Position numbers and translations under genes: made by a program
Notes under the pieces: generated by a model
What the model saw: only the letters and a program-made list of their open reading frames with translations
What the model was told of the DNA's origin: nothing
Databases searched by the model: none
NCBI GenBank assembly: GCA_002749205.1
Contig: PDOP01000031.1
Coordinates: 1-35,602, forward strand
Reading direction: 5' to 3'
DNA length: 35,602 nt
Source of the DNA: Treponema sp.
Lineage (GTDB): Bacteria > Spirochaetota > Spirochaetia > Treponematales > Treponemataceae
Shown: positions 25,066 through 32,647 of the stretch, piece after piece
Numbering within the stretch: the first letter of the stretch is position 1
Layout of the letters: the number at the start of each line of letters is the position of its first letter

Positions 25066-26028
25066 ATGGTTTTTTCACTTGCTCCAATGGCGGCGTTAAG
25101 CCATGCAGGACTCAGACGGTTGATTGATGATTTTCTCGCACCCGATGAATACTTTTCCGAAATGATTCACGCCCCGTCTTTAATTTCGGGCAATCAATTT
25201 GAAAAATGGTATTTAAGAGCCTGCCCTACTCCCGAAAAACTGGTTTGGCAAATTACGACCCCAAATCAAAATGCTGGTGTAAAGGCAATTCCAATGTTGC
25301 TTGAAAATGGAGGTATGGGGGTTGATTTAAACATGGGATGCTGTGCACCGCAAATTGTAAATCAAGGGGCGGGGTTTGGCTGGATGTTAAAACCGGTTCT
25401 TGAAACCGCAAATTATGTAAAAGCAATAAAATCAGAAATAATTAAATTCTCAAATACACAGCCTGTAAGACTTAGCGTAAAAATCAGGTTAGGCCAAAGT
25501 GAAGACTATAATTTTCTGTTATCGTTTTGTAAGATTCTTGTAGGCGAGGGTGTGGATTTAATTACTTTGCACCCAAGACTTCAAAGGCAATCTTATTTAC
25601 AACCTGCAAAACATAAATATATAAACATGCTTTCAAAAGATATTAACATTCCTGTTTACGGAAATGGAGACATAGATTCATATACAAAGTTTGAAAACAC
25701 AAAAGAAAAAATACAATGTACGGGTTGGATGATAGGACGGTCTGCGGTGCAAAAACCCTGGATATTCTATGAGCTTAAAAACAAACAACCACCGCACAAT
25801 ATTGATTTACTGCAAGTTGTCATTAAATTTTTGGATTATCTTGAAGCCGAGCAACCTCCTGAATTTCAAAAAACCAGAAGGCAACGGTTTTTTGCCTACT
25901 TTGCAAATAATTTTAAATTTGCACATTACCTAAAAAACAGGCTATTAAAAGCAAAAAACCGTTCGGAAATAATGCAAGAGTTTACAGATTATTTTTCTCA
26001 GAGTCCTTCTGAGCAATTTCTGAAATAA
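25066..26028 (+). CDS. dus: tRNA-dihydrouridine synthase family protein
   Basis: FMN-dependent reduction of uridines in tRNA. From the ATG at 25066, one nt after the rnhB stop, it has 320 residues. LAPMAALSHAGLRRLI is the N-terminal FMN-site motif; VDLNMGCCAPQIVNQGAG carries the active-site loop cysteine (MGCC where most members have MGCP); SVKIRLGQ, ITLHPR, PVYGNGDID and GWMIGRSAVQKPWIF are all typical. The open frame extends upstream through rnhB, but the protein-like start is at 25066. The last 47 nt overlap, tail to tail, the convergent MFS gene. Which of the Dus subfamilies it belongs to I cannot say. Confidence 0.9.
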   Translation: MVFSLAPMAALSHAGLRRLIDDFLAPDEYFSEMIHAPSLISGNQFEKWYLRACPTPEKLVWQITTPNQNAGVKAIPMLLENGGMGVDLNMGCCAPQIVNQGAGFGWMLKPVLETANYVKAIKSEIIKFSNTQPVRLSVKIRLGQSEDYNFLLSFCKILVGEGVDLITLHPRLQRQSYLQPAKHKYINMLSKDINIPVYGNGDIDSYTKFENTKEKIQCTGWMIGRSAVQKPWIFYELKNKQPPHNIDLLQVVIKFLDYLEAEQPPEFQKTRRQRFFAYFANNFKFAHYLKNRLLKAKNRSEIMQEFTDYFSQSPSEQFLK

Positions 26029-27358
26029 TTTTATTATAGACTTCCTTTGTAATAGGATACTTAAACAATAAAATTATTGTTATAATTGCAATGACCGCAG
26101 GTATAATACCTGCAATACTTCTTATTGCAAGAATAACATTATTGGACTGAACGGTATCGGGAACATAACCTGCTATATCTAAAATCACGCCTGTAATACC
26201 AATGGCAATAGCTTGCCCAAACTTACTCATAAATGTCCATATTCCGTAATAACTTCCCTCACTTCTGACACCGGTTTTTAAGACATCCCACTCAATTGTA
26301 TCGGGTATCATAGACCAAGGTGTTGCATACATAAAGCCGATACCGATACCTAACACACCCATGAGATATGTTAAAACAGTTAAGCTCGTACGATGTCCGA
26401 CAAAAAATATTATAACACATAAAATGGCGGCTTCGGCAAAACCTATTTGATAAACAGCTCGTTTGCCGATTTTTTTTGAAATGAGCGTTGAAAGCGGAAC
26501 GGATAAAATTATCACTATAAGAAAGACAGACATTATCATCGTTGTATCCGATTCATTATGGATATATTTTAAGTAATAAATCATAATACCCTGTAAAAAT
26601 GTCGCTATCATAAGATGACAGGTAAAAGCAATAAGCAAAATCATAAAAGCCTTGTTTTTAAAAACAAAAGCATAAGTTTCCTTAAAGCCTTTTTGCTTTT
26701 CTTTCGGCAAAACATTTTTGCGTAACTTTTTTTCTCTGACAGAAAAAAAAGTAACCAATGAGCTGATTGTTATAATTGCGCCCATTACAGCACCCGAAAC
26801 AGAAAAGCCCAAACTGTCATCGGCGAAATTATTCTTTATAGCAGAAACAACTACGGCACCGATAATTGTACCGAAACCTGCCAAAACAAAGCGATAAGTA
26901 TTCAATGAGCTTCTTTCATCATAATCTTCGGTAAGCTCAGGTGTCAGCGAAGAATAAGGAATATTAACCACCGTCATGGCAGTATTTACAAGACACAACA
27001 AAATCAGCATATAAATAAACAGCAAATTCTGGTCAGTAAAATTTGGATTTGTAAAAAACAGCCAAACAAAAAAACCAAAAGGAACAGCACCGAATAAAAT
27101 ATAAGGCCTTCTTCTGCCCCAACGAGTATAAGTTTTATCCGACAAATAGCCCACAATCGGGTCAGTAACAGCGTCCCAAACTTTTGCAACCATAACAACA
27201 ATACCCGCAAGCGAAGCACTAAGCATTACGGTATCCGTCAAATAAGCAAGAGCCCAAAAACCCATTGCAGTAAAAAAAAGATTTCCGCCAATATCCGCAA
27301 ACCCGAATCCAAATTTTTTAAGTGCAGACATTTTTTTGTCATCAGACTTTGTTTCCAT
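25982..27358 (-). CDS. MFS sugar/cation symporter, GPH (MelB-like) family
   Basis: 458 residues with about twelve hydrophobic segments. The N-terminal half has the glycoside-pentoside-hexuronide family signature VAKVWDAVTDPIVGYLSD followed by TRWGRRRPYILFG; the Asp in DAVTDP lies at the cation site of MelB-like carriers. The C-terminal half has YATPWSMIPDTIEWD, also typical. It likely imports a glycoside or hexuronide with Na+ or H+; the substrate is unknown. AAGGAGGGG precedes the ATG. The gene overlaps the RseC-like gene by 17 nt and is the last of a minus-strand cluster; its 3' end overlaps dus. Confidence 0.88.
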   Translation of the reverse strand: METKSDDKKMSALKKFGFGFADIGGNLFFTAMGFWALAYLTDTVMLSASLAGIVVMVAKVWDAVTDPIVGYLSDKTYTRWGRRRPYILFGAVPFGFFVWLFFTNPNFTDQNLLFIYMLILLCLVNTAMTVVNIPYSSLTPELTEDYDERSSLNTYRFVLAGFGTIIGAVVVSAIKNNFADDSLGFSVSGAVMGAIITISSLVTFFSVREKKLRKNVLPKEKQKGFKETYAFVFKNKAFMILLIAFTCHLMIATFLQGIMIYYLKYIHNESDTTMIMSVFLIVIILSVPLSTLISKKIGKRAVYQIGFAEAAILCVIIFFVGHRTSLTVLTYLMGVLGIGIGFMYATPWSMIPDTIEWDVLKTGVRSEGSYYGIWTFMSKFGQAIAIGITGVILDIAGYVPDTVQSNNVILAIRSIAGIIPAVIAIITIILLFKYPITKEVYNKIISEIAQKDSEKNNL

Positions 27359-27869
27359 GAAGCCCCTCCTTAAATTCTATTTTTTTTACTCGCGGCAAAA
27401 AATTTGTCTTATTAAAATAACTGATTGACAATGCTATTGCAACCCCTGAAATCAAACCCAAAAAAAGACCTGCAATGGCAAATCCTTCATTTTGAATACG
27501 AAAAAAAGGAACTGAAAAACCAATAACAGCAAGGCTAATCGGAATACCCAAAGCAATTAAACTTTGAACTACTTGCTTTTTTACAGTGGTACATACAGTA
27601 AGTACATCGTTTTTAAAAAATCTGTATCCTGTATCATTCAAAACATCCAACACATTTCCCTTTACGGCAAAAACCCCCGTGTGTTTTCCGCCTGCACTAC
27701 ACCCGGAACAACCTTCACAACCACTTGTAACACCGTTGGAAGGTGTAGCCCCCAAAGAGCATAACTCGGAAGTATTTCGGGTATTAAGCTCAACCCTTAA
27801 AACCTGCCTGTTATCTGTATGTTGTTTTACAACCTCAATTACTTTCCCTTGAATTTCCCAATTCTGCAT
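27342..27869 (-). CDS. RseC/RsxC-associated SoxR-reducing-system family protein
   Basis: 175 residues with the RseC/MucC layout: an N-terminal cytoplasmic beta domain, a cysteine cluster (Cys37, Cys51, Cys54, Cys57 in SELCSLG and GCEGCSGCSAG), and two transmembrane helices at about 103-122 and 129-150. Known relatives act with the Rnf/Rsx electron-transport complex, which is absent from this window. It overlaps YmdB-like upstream by 35 nt and the MFS gene downstream by 17 nt, so translation is probably coupled. The four cysteines could bind an iron-sulfur cluster, but this is inference. Confidence 0.85.
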   Translation of the reverse strand: MQNWEIQGKVIEVVKQHTDNRQVLRVELNTRNTSELCSLGATPSNGVTSGCEGCSGCSAGGKHTGVFAVKGNVLDVLNDTGYRFFKNDVLTVCTTVKKQVVQSLIALGIPISLAVIGFSVPFFRIQNEGFAIAGLFLGLISGVAIALSISYFNKTNFLPRVKKIEFKEGLHGNKV

Positions 27870-28659
27870 TTTTTTCTATCAATATCCTTTTTATATTTTT
27901 TGCTTTGCCTGATTCATCAACATCAACATAAAAACCCTGTAAAGTAAGACCTTCCCAACAGTCTTCCATAAACTCAGGCAAACCTGTTTTGTATTCGCGA
28001 ATTTTATTTGCAGGCAAAAAACCGCCAACCGACATAAACGAGCCCGTCCTGCCTGCATCGGTTACAAAAGCCGTACCCTTTTCGCTTACACGAGCATCGG
28101 TAGTTGCAACTTTTGTACCCGAGCCCAAACAGGCAGATACCTTGCCGTCCAAAAAAAAGCCCATAGTCTGTTTTTCGGCACTGGAAAAAGAAGCAAAATC
28201 CACAAAAACAAACGATGTTTTTTCCAATATTTCTTCTAAAATTGCTTCAAGATTTACAAACGGATTATCGGCTTTTATGCGATGAGCTCCAAAAACACCC
28301 AATGCAGAAATAACGGCAACCTTACATTCATCGTTAAAACAATGGGTTGAAAAGAGCTTTATTCCTCGACCGGGAGATTTTGAAGAAAGGTTTACGGGAC
28401 GCAAAACATAGTTTATTTCATTTAAGGATTGAACTAAATCCGGCTTGCGAAAAGCATTATCCCCAAGCGTAATACAGTTTATTCCCATCTTTCGTAAATA
28501 ACCGGCGTGTCTTTTGCCAAGCCCCGAAGATGCCGTTGCAGAATTTGCATTTGCAATAATAAAATCGGGATTATATCTTTTTTGAATTTCCGGCAAAAGT
28601 TTTTTTACAAGCCAGATACCGGGCTTACCCGTAATTTCGGAAATATATACAACACGCAT
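27835..28659 (-). CDS. YmdB-family metallophosphoesterase homologue lacking the metal ligands
   Basis: 274 residues, collinear with the YmdB family (calcineurin-like 2',3'-cNMP phosphodiesterases) over its whole length: VVYISEITGKPG, PDFIIANANSATASSGLG, CITLGDNAFRKPD, LRPVNLSSKSPGRGI, FVFVDFASFSSAEK, ACLGSGTKVATTDARV, GTAFVTDAGRTGSF. The metal and catalytic positions of B. subtilis YmdB are changed: Asp8 to Glu8, Glu39 to Asn39, Asn40 to Ser40, Asn67 to Asp67, His68 to Asn68, and the three later histidines to Ala156, Gly181 and Lys183. The fold should remain but the enzyme is probably inactive. The start lies one nt after the TPR gene stop (TGATATG). The numbering comparison is from memory of the family. 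Confidence 0.8.
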   Translation of the reverse strand: MRVVYISEITGKPGIWLVKKLLPEIQKRYNPDFIIANANSATASSGLGKRHAGYLRKMGINCITLGDNAFRKPDLVQSLNEINYVLRPVNLSSKSPGRGIKLFSTHCFNDECKVAVISALGVFGAHRIKADNPFVNLEAILEEILEKTSFVFVDFASFSSAEKQTMGFFLDGKVSACLGSGTKVATTDARVSEKGTAFVTDAGRTGSFMSVGGFLPANKIREYKTGLPEFMEDCWEGLTLQGFYVDVDESGKAKNIKRILIEKNAELGNSRESN

Positions 28660-28660
28660 A

Positions 28661-29194
28661 TCACTTAGGACCGTAATTCAGGTCATCTAAAATTTTATCA
28701 CAAATCTTTGCTCTTTCGGATTGTCCAAGCTCCAAATAAGTATCGCGAAGATTAAAAACAGCATCACCCATATTCGGGTCAAGTGCTATTGCCGACTCAA
28801 AAGCCTGTCTGGCATCGTCATACTTTTTCTGACTAAAAAGAAGAGTCCCGTAATTATTCCAAATTCTGCCCTGAAAAGTATCGAGTTTCAATGCTTGTTT
28901 ATATGCAATGCTCGCCTCTTTATAACTGCCAATTTCAAAAAGCACAATTCCAAGAGTATCCCATATATCGGCATCATCAGGACTTAACTTCGCCGCTTCC
29001 GTCAAAGCAGAAACAGAATCAATACTCCTGTGCAAGGCTCTATAACTTAACCCCAAATTAAACCACAGAATGCCATTATACGGGTCAATCAAAAGCCCTT
29101 TTTTAAGACATACAACGGCTTCATCATGAAAACCTTCGGCAGCCAAAGCAGTCGCCGTATCATTAAAATATTCAGCTGTTTCCTCGAAAGCCAT
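28661..29194 (-). CDS. TPR-repeat protein
   Basis: 177 residues of tetratricopeptide repeats from near the N-terminus to about residue 165: AVVCLKKGLLIDPYNGILWF, ALTEAAKLSPDDADIWDTLG, ASIAYKQALKLDTFQGRIWN, ARQAFESAIALDPNMGDAVF. There is no signal peptide or membrane segment, so it is a cytoplasmic scaffold with an unknown partner. An open frame extends 18 nt upstream, but AAGGGG seven nt before the ATG at 29194 supports MAFEETAEYF as the start. It is the first gene of the TPR / YmdB-like / RseC-like / MFS cluster; the first two are separated by a single nucleotide and the rest overlap. Confidence 0.85.
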   Translation of the reverse strand: MAFEETAEYFNDTATALAAEGFHDEAVVCLKKGLLIDPYNGILWFNLGLSYRALHRSIDSVSALTEAAKLSPDDADIWDTLGIVLFEIGSYKEASIAYKQALKLDTFQGRIWNNYGTLLFSQKKYDDARQAFESAIALDPNMGDAVFNLRDTYLELGQSERAKICDKILDDLNYGPK

Positions 29195-29283
29195 AAAACC
29201 CCTTAATCGCATCAGAACTTTTAAAATTACTTCAAATTAAAAGAAAAGCTTTCATCGAGAATATTCGACAAAAGCTCCAACAT

Positions 29284-29454
29284 TTACTTAAAATCTTTAG
29301 GTCGGCGCTCTACCCTCTTACACTTGGGGCATTCAGCAACATTTTTAATCTTTCCGTTGGTAACCAAAGTTTTAAGCACAATTTCACCACCGCATGAACA
29401 CATAAACTTTTGCGTCTTTACACTGGTTCGCGCATTTTTACTTGCACCTGCCAT
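29284..29454 (-). CDS. Small zinc-ribbon protein, function unknown
   Basis: 56 residues from the ATG at 29454, chosen because AGGAGG lies eight nt upstream and because the promoter lies within the longer frame that opens at 29526. Cys19-x-Cys21 and Cys42-x2-Cys45 form a candidate zinc ribbon. The protein is very basic, with N-terminal MAGASKNART and C-terminal KRVERRPKDFK. Size, charge and strong expression signals suggest an RNA- or ribosome-associated protein; that is inference. An AGCTTT/AAAGCT hairpin followed by T-rich sequence near 29235-29272 may end its transcript ahead of the TPR gene. Confidence 0.75.
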   Translation of the reverse strand: MAGASKNARTSVKTQKFMCSCGGEIVLKTLVTNGKIKNVAECPKCKRVERRPKDFK

Positions 29455-29485
29455 TTTTCGCCTCCTTGGTAAAAAACATCTTGTA

Positions 29486-29514
29486 AGTATACAAAAAAAA
29501 ATCAATTCTGTCAA
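29486..29514 (-). promoter_or_regulatory. Strong promoter of the zinc-ribbon gene
   Basis: Minus strand: TTGACA (29514-29509), exactly 17 nt, TATACT (29491-29486). The start of transcription is expected near 29479, giving a leader of about 25 nt with AGGAGG. Confidence 0.75.
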
Positions 29515-29535
29515 GATAACCTGCATTCAAATTTA

Positions 29536-29586
29536 TTTAAGAAAGTGCGTGATTTAATCTTTGATTAAATCACGCACTTTCTTAAA
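29536..29586. other. Perfect 24-bp hairpin with TTT loop
   Basis: 29536-29559 is exactly complementary to 29563-29586 around a 3-nt loop. It lies between the divergent zinc-ribbon and def genes, immediately before element A copy 6. With no T-run typical of a terminator for any neighbouring gene, its role is unclear. Confidence 0.8.
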
Positions 29587-29593
29587 GCCCCTT

Positions 29594-29818
29594 CGAGCCG
29601 CATAATCTTTCGCCCTTTGCTTAAATTATTTTAATCGACTCTTTTCCCTGCCGGTCAAAGGTCTTTTCTGCAGTAACAATCGGGCGAAAGGATAGACGGC
29701 TCTCGTAAAATCACGCCAACGCTCAAGAATAGAGCCCCTTGTAAAAGTTGAGTAACTTTTACAAGGGGCTCTATAATACGCCGGAATACTGCTTTAAACC
29801 ACGCTCGGCTCAGTGCGT
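29594..29818 (+). repeat. Element A copy 6
   Basis: GAGCCG (29595-29600) pairs with CGGCTC (29697-29702). CATAATCTTTCGCCC faces GGGCGAAAGGATAGA. The tail motif is altered to AAATCACGCCAA (29708-29719). The downstream hairpin is a perfect 21-bp stem (29729-29749 with 29754-29774), followed by the GCCGG module. Element B follows directly. Confidence 0.83.
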
Positions 29819-29848
29819 TAATTTTTATGTTGGTCGATAATTTACGAT

Positions 29849-29976
29849 GGGGGGTAGCGGAAAAACAATTGCCATGTTCAAATTAAGGCTTTAGGTTTTC
29901 TCTGACGGTTAGAAAGAGGAAACTTAAGTTTAATAATTTACATGGTAATTTTTTGGAGCGAGGGGGAGACACCCCC
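29849..29976 (+). repeat. Element B copy 2
   Basis: Ends GGGGGTAGCGGAAAAACAAT and TTTTTTGGAGCGAGGGGGAG match copy 1. The inner strand differs but still pairs: AATTGCCATGT (29867-29877) with ACATGGTAATT (29940-29950). It encloses an inner GTTTTCTCT/AGAGGAAAC hairpin and is followed by ACACCCCC. Together with element A copy 6 it fills the 587-nt gap upstream of def, in which I see no gene. Confidence 0.68.
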
Positions 29977-30004
29977 GCAATAAAAACAAAAATTTTATTA
30001 AGTA

Positions 30005-30033
30005 TTGACTGTATCGTAAAATTATTGTATTTT
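30005..30033 (+). promoter_or_regulatory. Promoter of def-fmt-PASTA, nearly leaderless
   Basis: TTGACT (30005-30010), a 17-nt spacer, TATTTT (30028-30033), then 8 nt to the def ATG. Transcription would begin about 0-3 nt before the start codon; no Shine-Dalgarno sequence is visible. Confidence 0.6.
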
Positions 30034-30041
30034 AGTTTGAT

Positions 30042-30527
30042 ATGAATTTAGTATTTTTAGGTGATGAGCATTTGACAAAGATGTCAAAGCCGGTTGAAGT
30101 TTTTGATGAAAAATTAAAAGAGCTTACCGATGAGATGCTTGTTTTAATGAAAAAATCCGATGGAGTCGGGTTGGCCGCTCCGCAGGTTGGAATCAATATC
30201 AGGCTTTTTGTTATACGAATAGATGACGGTGTGGACAGGGTTTTTGTAAATCCGCAGATTATCGAAACTTCACAGGAGCAATGTGTAATCGAGGAAGGCT
30301 GTTTGAGTATTCCGAAGTTTTATGCAAAGGTTCAGCGTCCTTCGGCAATTACCGTGCAGTTTTTTGATTTGAACGGTAAGCCTCACACAATTCAGGCGAG
30401 CGGTTTTTTGGCGAGAGTTATTCAGCATGAAAATGACCACTTAAACGGTGTGCTTTTTATTGACCGCATTCCCGAAGAAAAAAGACGACTTGCAGAAAAA
30501 ATGATAAAAAAACGCATGAAGGCTTAG
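30042..30527 (+). CDS. def: Peptide deformylase
   Basis: Removes the formyl group from N-terminal methionine of nascent proteins. The 161 residues contain the three metal-site motifs in order: GVGLAAPQVG (motif 1), EEGCLSIP with the metal Cys (motif 2) and QHENDHLNG with the HExDH-type metal histidines and catalytic Glu (motif 3). The start has no Shine-Dalgarno sequence, but the promoter lies just upstream, so a leaderless message is likely. It is 13 nt before fmt, the enzyme that adds the formyl group, the usual functional pair. Confidence 0.96.
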   Translation: MNLVFLGDEHLTKMSKPVEVFDEKLKELTDEMLVLMKKSDGVGLAAPQVGINIRLFVIRIDDGVDRVFVNPQIIETSQEQCVIEEGCLSIPKFYAKVQRPSAITVQFFDLNGKPHTIQASGFLARVIQHENDHLNGVLFIDRIPEEKRRLAEKMIKKRMKA

Positions 30528-30540
30528 AGGTAACAAATTA

Positions 30541-31527
30541 ATGAGGCTTTTATTTGCCGGCACACCAATTTTTACCGCTCCGGTTTTGGAAATGCTTGCC
30601 GAAGAATTTGATTTATGTGCTGTACTCACTAATCCGCCTGCAAGAAAGGGGCGATCAAAGAAGTTGTCGCCTTCGGATTTGGCAGTCGAGTTTTCTCGCC
30701 TCAAAAATTCCGGTGTTATCAAAAAAGATACGCCGCTTTTTGAGACGATAGCATTTGATGATGAGTTTAAAGAAAAAATTAAAGATCTAAATCTTGATTT
30801 GTTGATTTGTTTCGCTTACGGAAAAATATTCAAGCCGGATGTTATTTCGCTTTTTTCGCTTGGCGGTATAAATATTCACCCTTCAATTCTGCCACGCTGG
30901 CGTGGTGCCACTCCTGTTCCTGCGGCAATCTGCAATGGGGATAAAGAAACAGGAGTTACAATTCAAACGCTGGCGGATAAATTGGACTGCGGTAAAATTT
31001 TAACCTGTTTTAAACGGGAGATAGGCAGAAGTACATCTAAGGAATTATTGGAAACGCTTGCAAAAGATTCCATACCGCTTTTACGAGATGTGTTGAACAA
31101 TTTTTCGGATTATGTAAAAAATGCAAAAGAGCAGGACGCTTGCTCGTCAACTTATTGTTCGGTGTTCAAAAAAAATGCGGGAAAAATAAATTGGGAGCAT
31201 TCGGCCTGCGAAATTGACTGTTTAATTCGTGCGGTTCACACGAATCCGGGTGCGTTTTCTTTTTTCGGCACCGAAAGAATAAACATTCTGGAAGCAAGCG
31301 TTTTTGAAGATGAAAAGTTTGACGAAAAAAAAGCAAAAAATGAGATGACAAAATCAAAAGAATTTGGTAAAATACTGGGGGTTGATTCAAAGGCGGGAAT
31401 CTTAGTGCAGACAGGCTTAGGAATTCTGGCTATCAGCCGACTACAAAGACCATCAAAAAAACCGCTTTTTTGGAAAGATTTTTTAAACGGCTTTCCGAAA
31501 TTTGTTGACGGACGATTTGATAATTAA
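30541..31527 (+). CDS. fmt: Methionyl-tRNA formyltransferase
   Basis: Formylates initiator Met-tRNA using 10-formyl-tetrahydrofolate. At 328 residues it is full length. MRLLFAGTPIFTAPVLE opens the Rossmann-like N-terminal domain; NIHPSILPRWRGATPVPAAI carries the catalytic Asn and His, and GDKETGVTIQ follows. The C-terminal tRNA-binding domain starts near residue 215 (KINWEHSACEIDCLIRAVHT). AGAGG lies before the ATG. It is the middle gene of the def-fmt-PASTA operon, 13 nt after def and 18 nt before the PASTA gene. Confidence 0.96.
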   Translation: MRLLFAGTPIFTAPVLEMLAEEFDLCAVLTNPPARKGRSKKLSPSDLAVEFSRLKNSGVIKKDTPLFETIAFDDEFKEKIKDLNLDLLICFAYGKIFKPDVISLFSLGGINIHPSILPRWRGATPVPAAICNGDKETGVTIQTLADKLDCGKILTCFKREIGRSTSKELLETLAKDSIPLLRDVLNNFSDYVKNAKEQDACSSTYCSVFKKNAGKINWEHSACEIDCLIRAVHTNPGAFSFFGTERINILEASVFEDEKFDEKKAKNEMTKSKEFGKILGVDSKAGILVQTGLGILAISRLQRPSKKPLFWKDFLNGFPKFVDGRFDN

Positions 31528-31545
31528 TTTTAAATAGGTGGAAAT

Positions 31546-32541
31546 ATGGGACTTAAGAATTTTTCGGATAGAATAAGCGACAATTGGGTTACAATTTTAG
31601 TTACATCTTTGATAATGTTTTTTGTAGTTGCGGCAACGGCAATTATAGTTTTTTTTGTAGCATTACAACCTGCTGACCAAGTTATGGTTCCGAATATAGT
31701 CGGAAAAGATTTGAACTCTGCAGTCATTGAGCTACAGGCAAAAGAGCTTAATACCCGCTTACAGCTTAGATATTCAGACGATCCAAACGATGAAGGGTTG
31801 GTGCTTGAGCAAAAGCCGGGTCCCGGTGCAATTGTAAAAGCGGGAAGAAAAGTAGAAATTATCGTGAGCAACGGAACGGTAATGAACAGTATTGCAAACT
31901 ATATTGGAAAAAATGTTGAAGAGGTAAAGCAAGATTTGAGCATACTGTTTACATCAGGGAGCAAACATCTTGTAGTGGTGCAAGAGCCTCATATGTATCG
32001 TTTTAACAATGCTCCTCCCGGAACTATTTTGGAGCAGAATCCTCCACCTGAAACCGAGTTGCACGGTAAGACTACCATCAGCTTTGTTGTAAGCAAGGGG
32101 CCAAAACGAGAGGTCATTGCAATTCCGGAATTAAAGGGAATGGCATTAAATAAAGTTTATGCTACTATGGCTAATACAAAGCTGATTTTTAACTTTTCTC
32201 TGGAAGAAAGTGCAGAATATGAAAAAGCTACAGTTGTAAGTCAAAGCGAGCCGGAAGGAACATCTCTTCAGGCATACTCCAAGGTTGCTGTAAAAATAGG
32301 AGTCCCCAAAAGAAATAATAAAAAGCTGATATACGGTGTTTACTCAATTGACTTGCCGGTATACCCCTACCCGCTCGATATTTCACTCGATATGGTAAGC
32401 CCAAACGGAGACAGGTCACAGCTTGTTATCTGTAAACACCCCGGTGGAAGATTTTCTGTTCCTTACGGTGTAGAAAAAGGCTCCATACTTGTGCTTACGG
32501 TTTTGGGCAAAGAAGTAGAAACAACTGAGGTCGGAGAGTAA
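31546..32541 (+). CDS. Membrane-anchored PASTA-domain protein without kinase domain
   Basis: 331 residues. A transmembrane helix at about 16-43 follows a short cytoplasmic tail. Three PASTA modules follow at about 47-116, 117-186 and 189-255, recognised by VPNIVGKDLNSAVIELQAK, VLEQKPGPGAIVKAGRKVEI, ILEQNPPPETELHGKTTI, IPELKGMALNKVYATM and VVSQSEPEGTSLQAYSKVAV. The C-terminal 75 residues are a separate small beta-rich region. PASTA modules are known to bind peptidoglycan or muropeptides in Ser/Thr kinases and some PBPs; no kinase or transpeptidase is fused here. The likely role is in cell-wall sensing or division in the periplasm. It is co-transcribed with def and fmt. Confidence 0.85.
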   Translation: MGLKNFSDRISDNWVTILVTSLIMFFVVAATAIIVFFVALQPADQVMVPNIVGKDLNSAVIELQAKELNTRLQLRYSDDPNDEGLVLEQKPGPGAIVKAGRKVEIIVSNGTVMNSIANYIGKNVEEVKQDLSILFTSGSKHLVVVQEPHMYRFNNAPPGTILEQNPPPETELHGKTTISFVVSKGPKREVIAIPELKGMALNKVYATMANTKLIFNFSLEESAEYEKATVVSQSEPEGTSLQAYSKVAVKIGVPKRNNKKLIYGVYSIDLPVYPYPLDISLDMVSPNGDRSQLVICKHPGGRFSVPYGVEKGSILVLTVLGKEVETTEVGE

Positions 32542-32547
32542 GGAAGA

Positions 32548-32602
32548 TAATTATACTTCCCATACCCATAACAAACAACTACGGCCAACTCTAAAAGGAC
32601 TA
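32548..32602. other. Inverted repeat after the PASTA gene
   Basis: TTCCCATA near 32556 pairs with TATGGGAA near 32600 across a loop of about 36 nt. It could be a weak transcript end or mark the left border of the accessory patch. Evidence is limited. Confidence 0.3.
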
Positions 32603-32647
32603 TGGGAAAGGTGTGCAGAATAACCGCCTGTAGTAAGATATAATTTC

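Noticed and set aside
29229..29283. 18-codon frame directly after the zinc-ribbon stop (MLELLSNILDE...)
   Set aside because: It is too short to support, has no ribosome-binding site, and overlaps a likely terminator hairpin.
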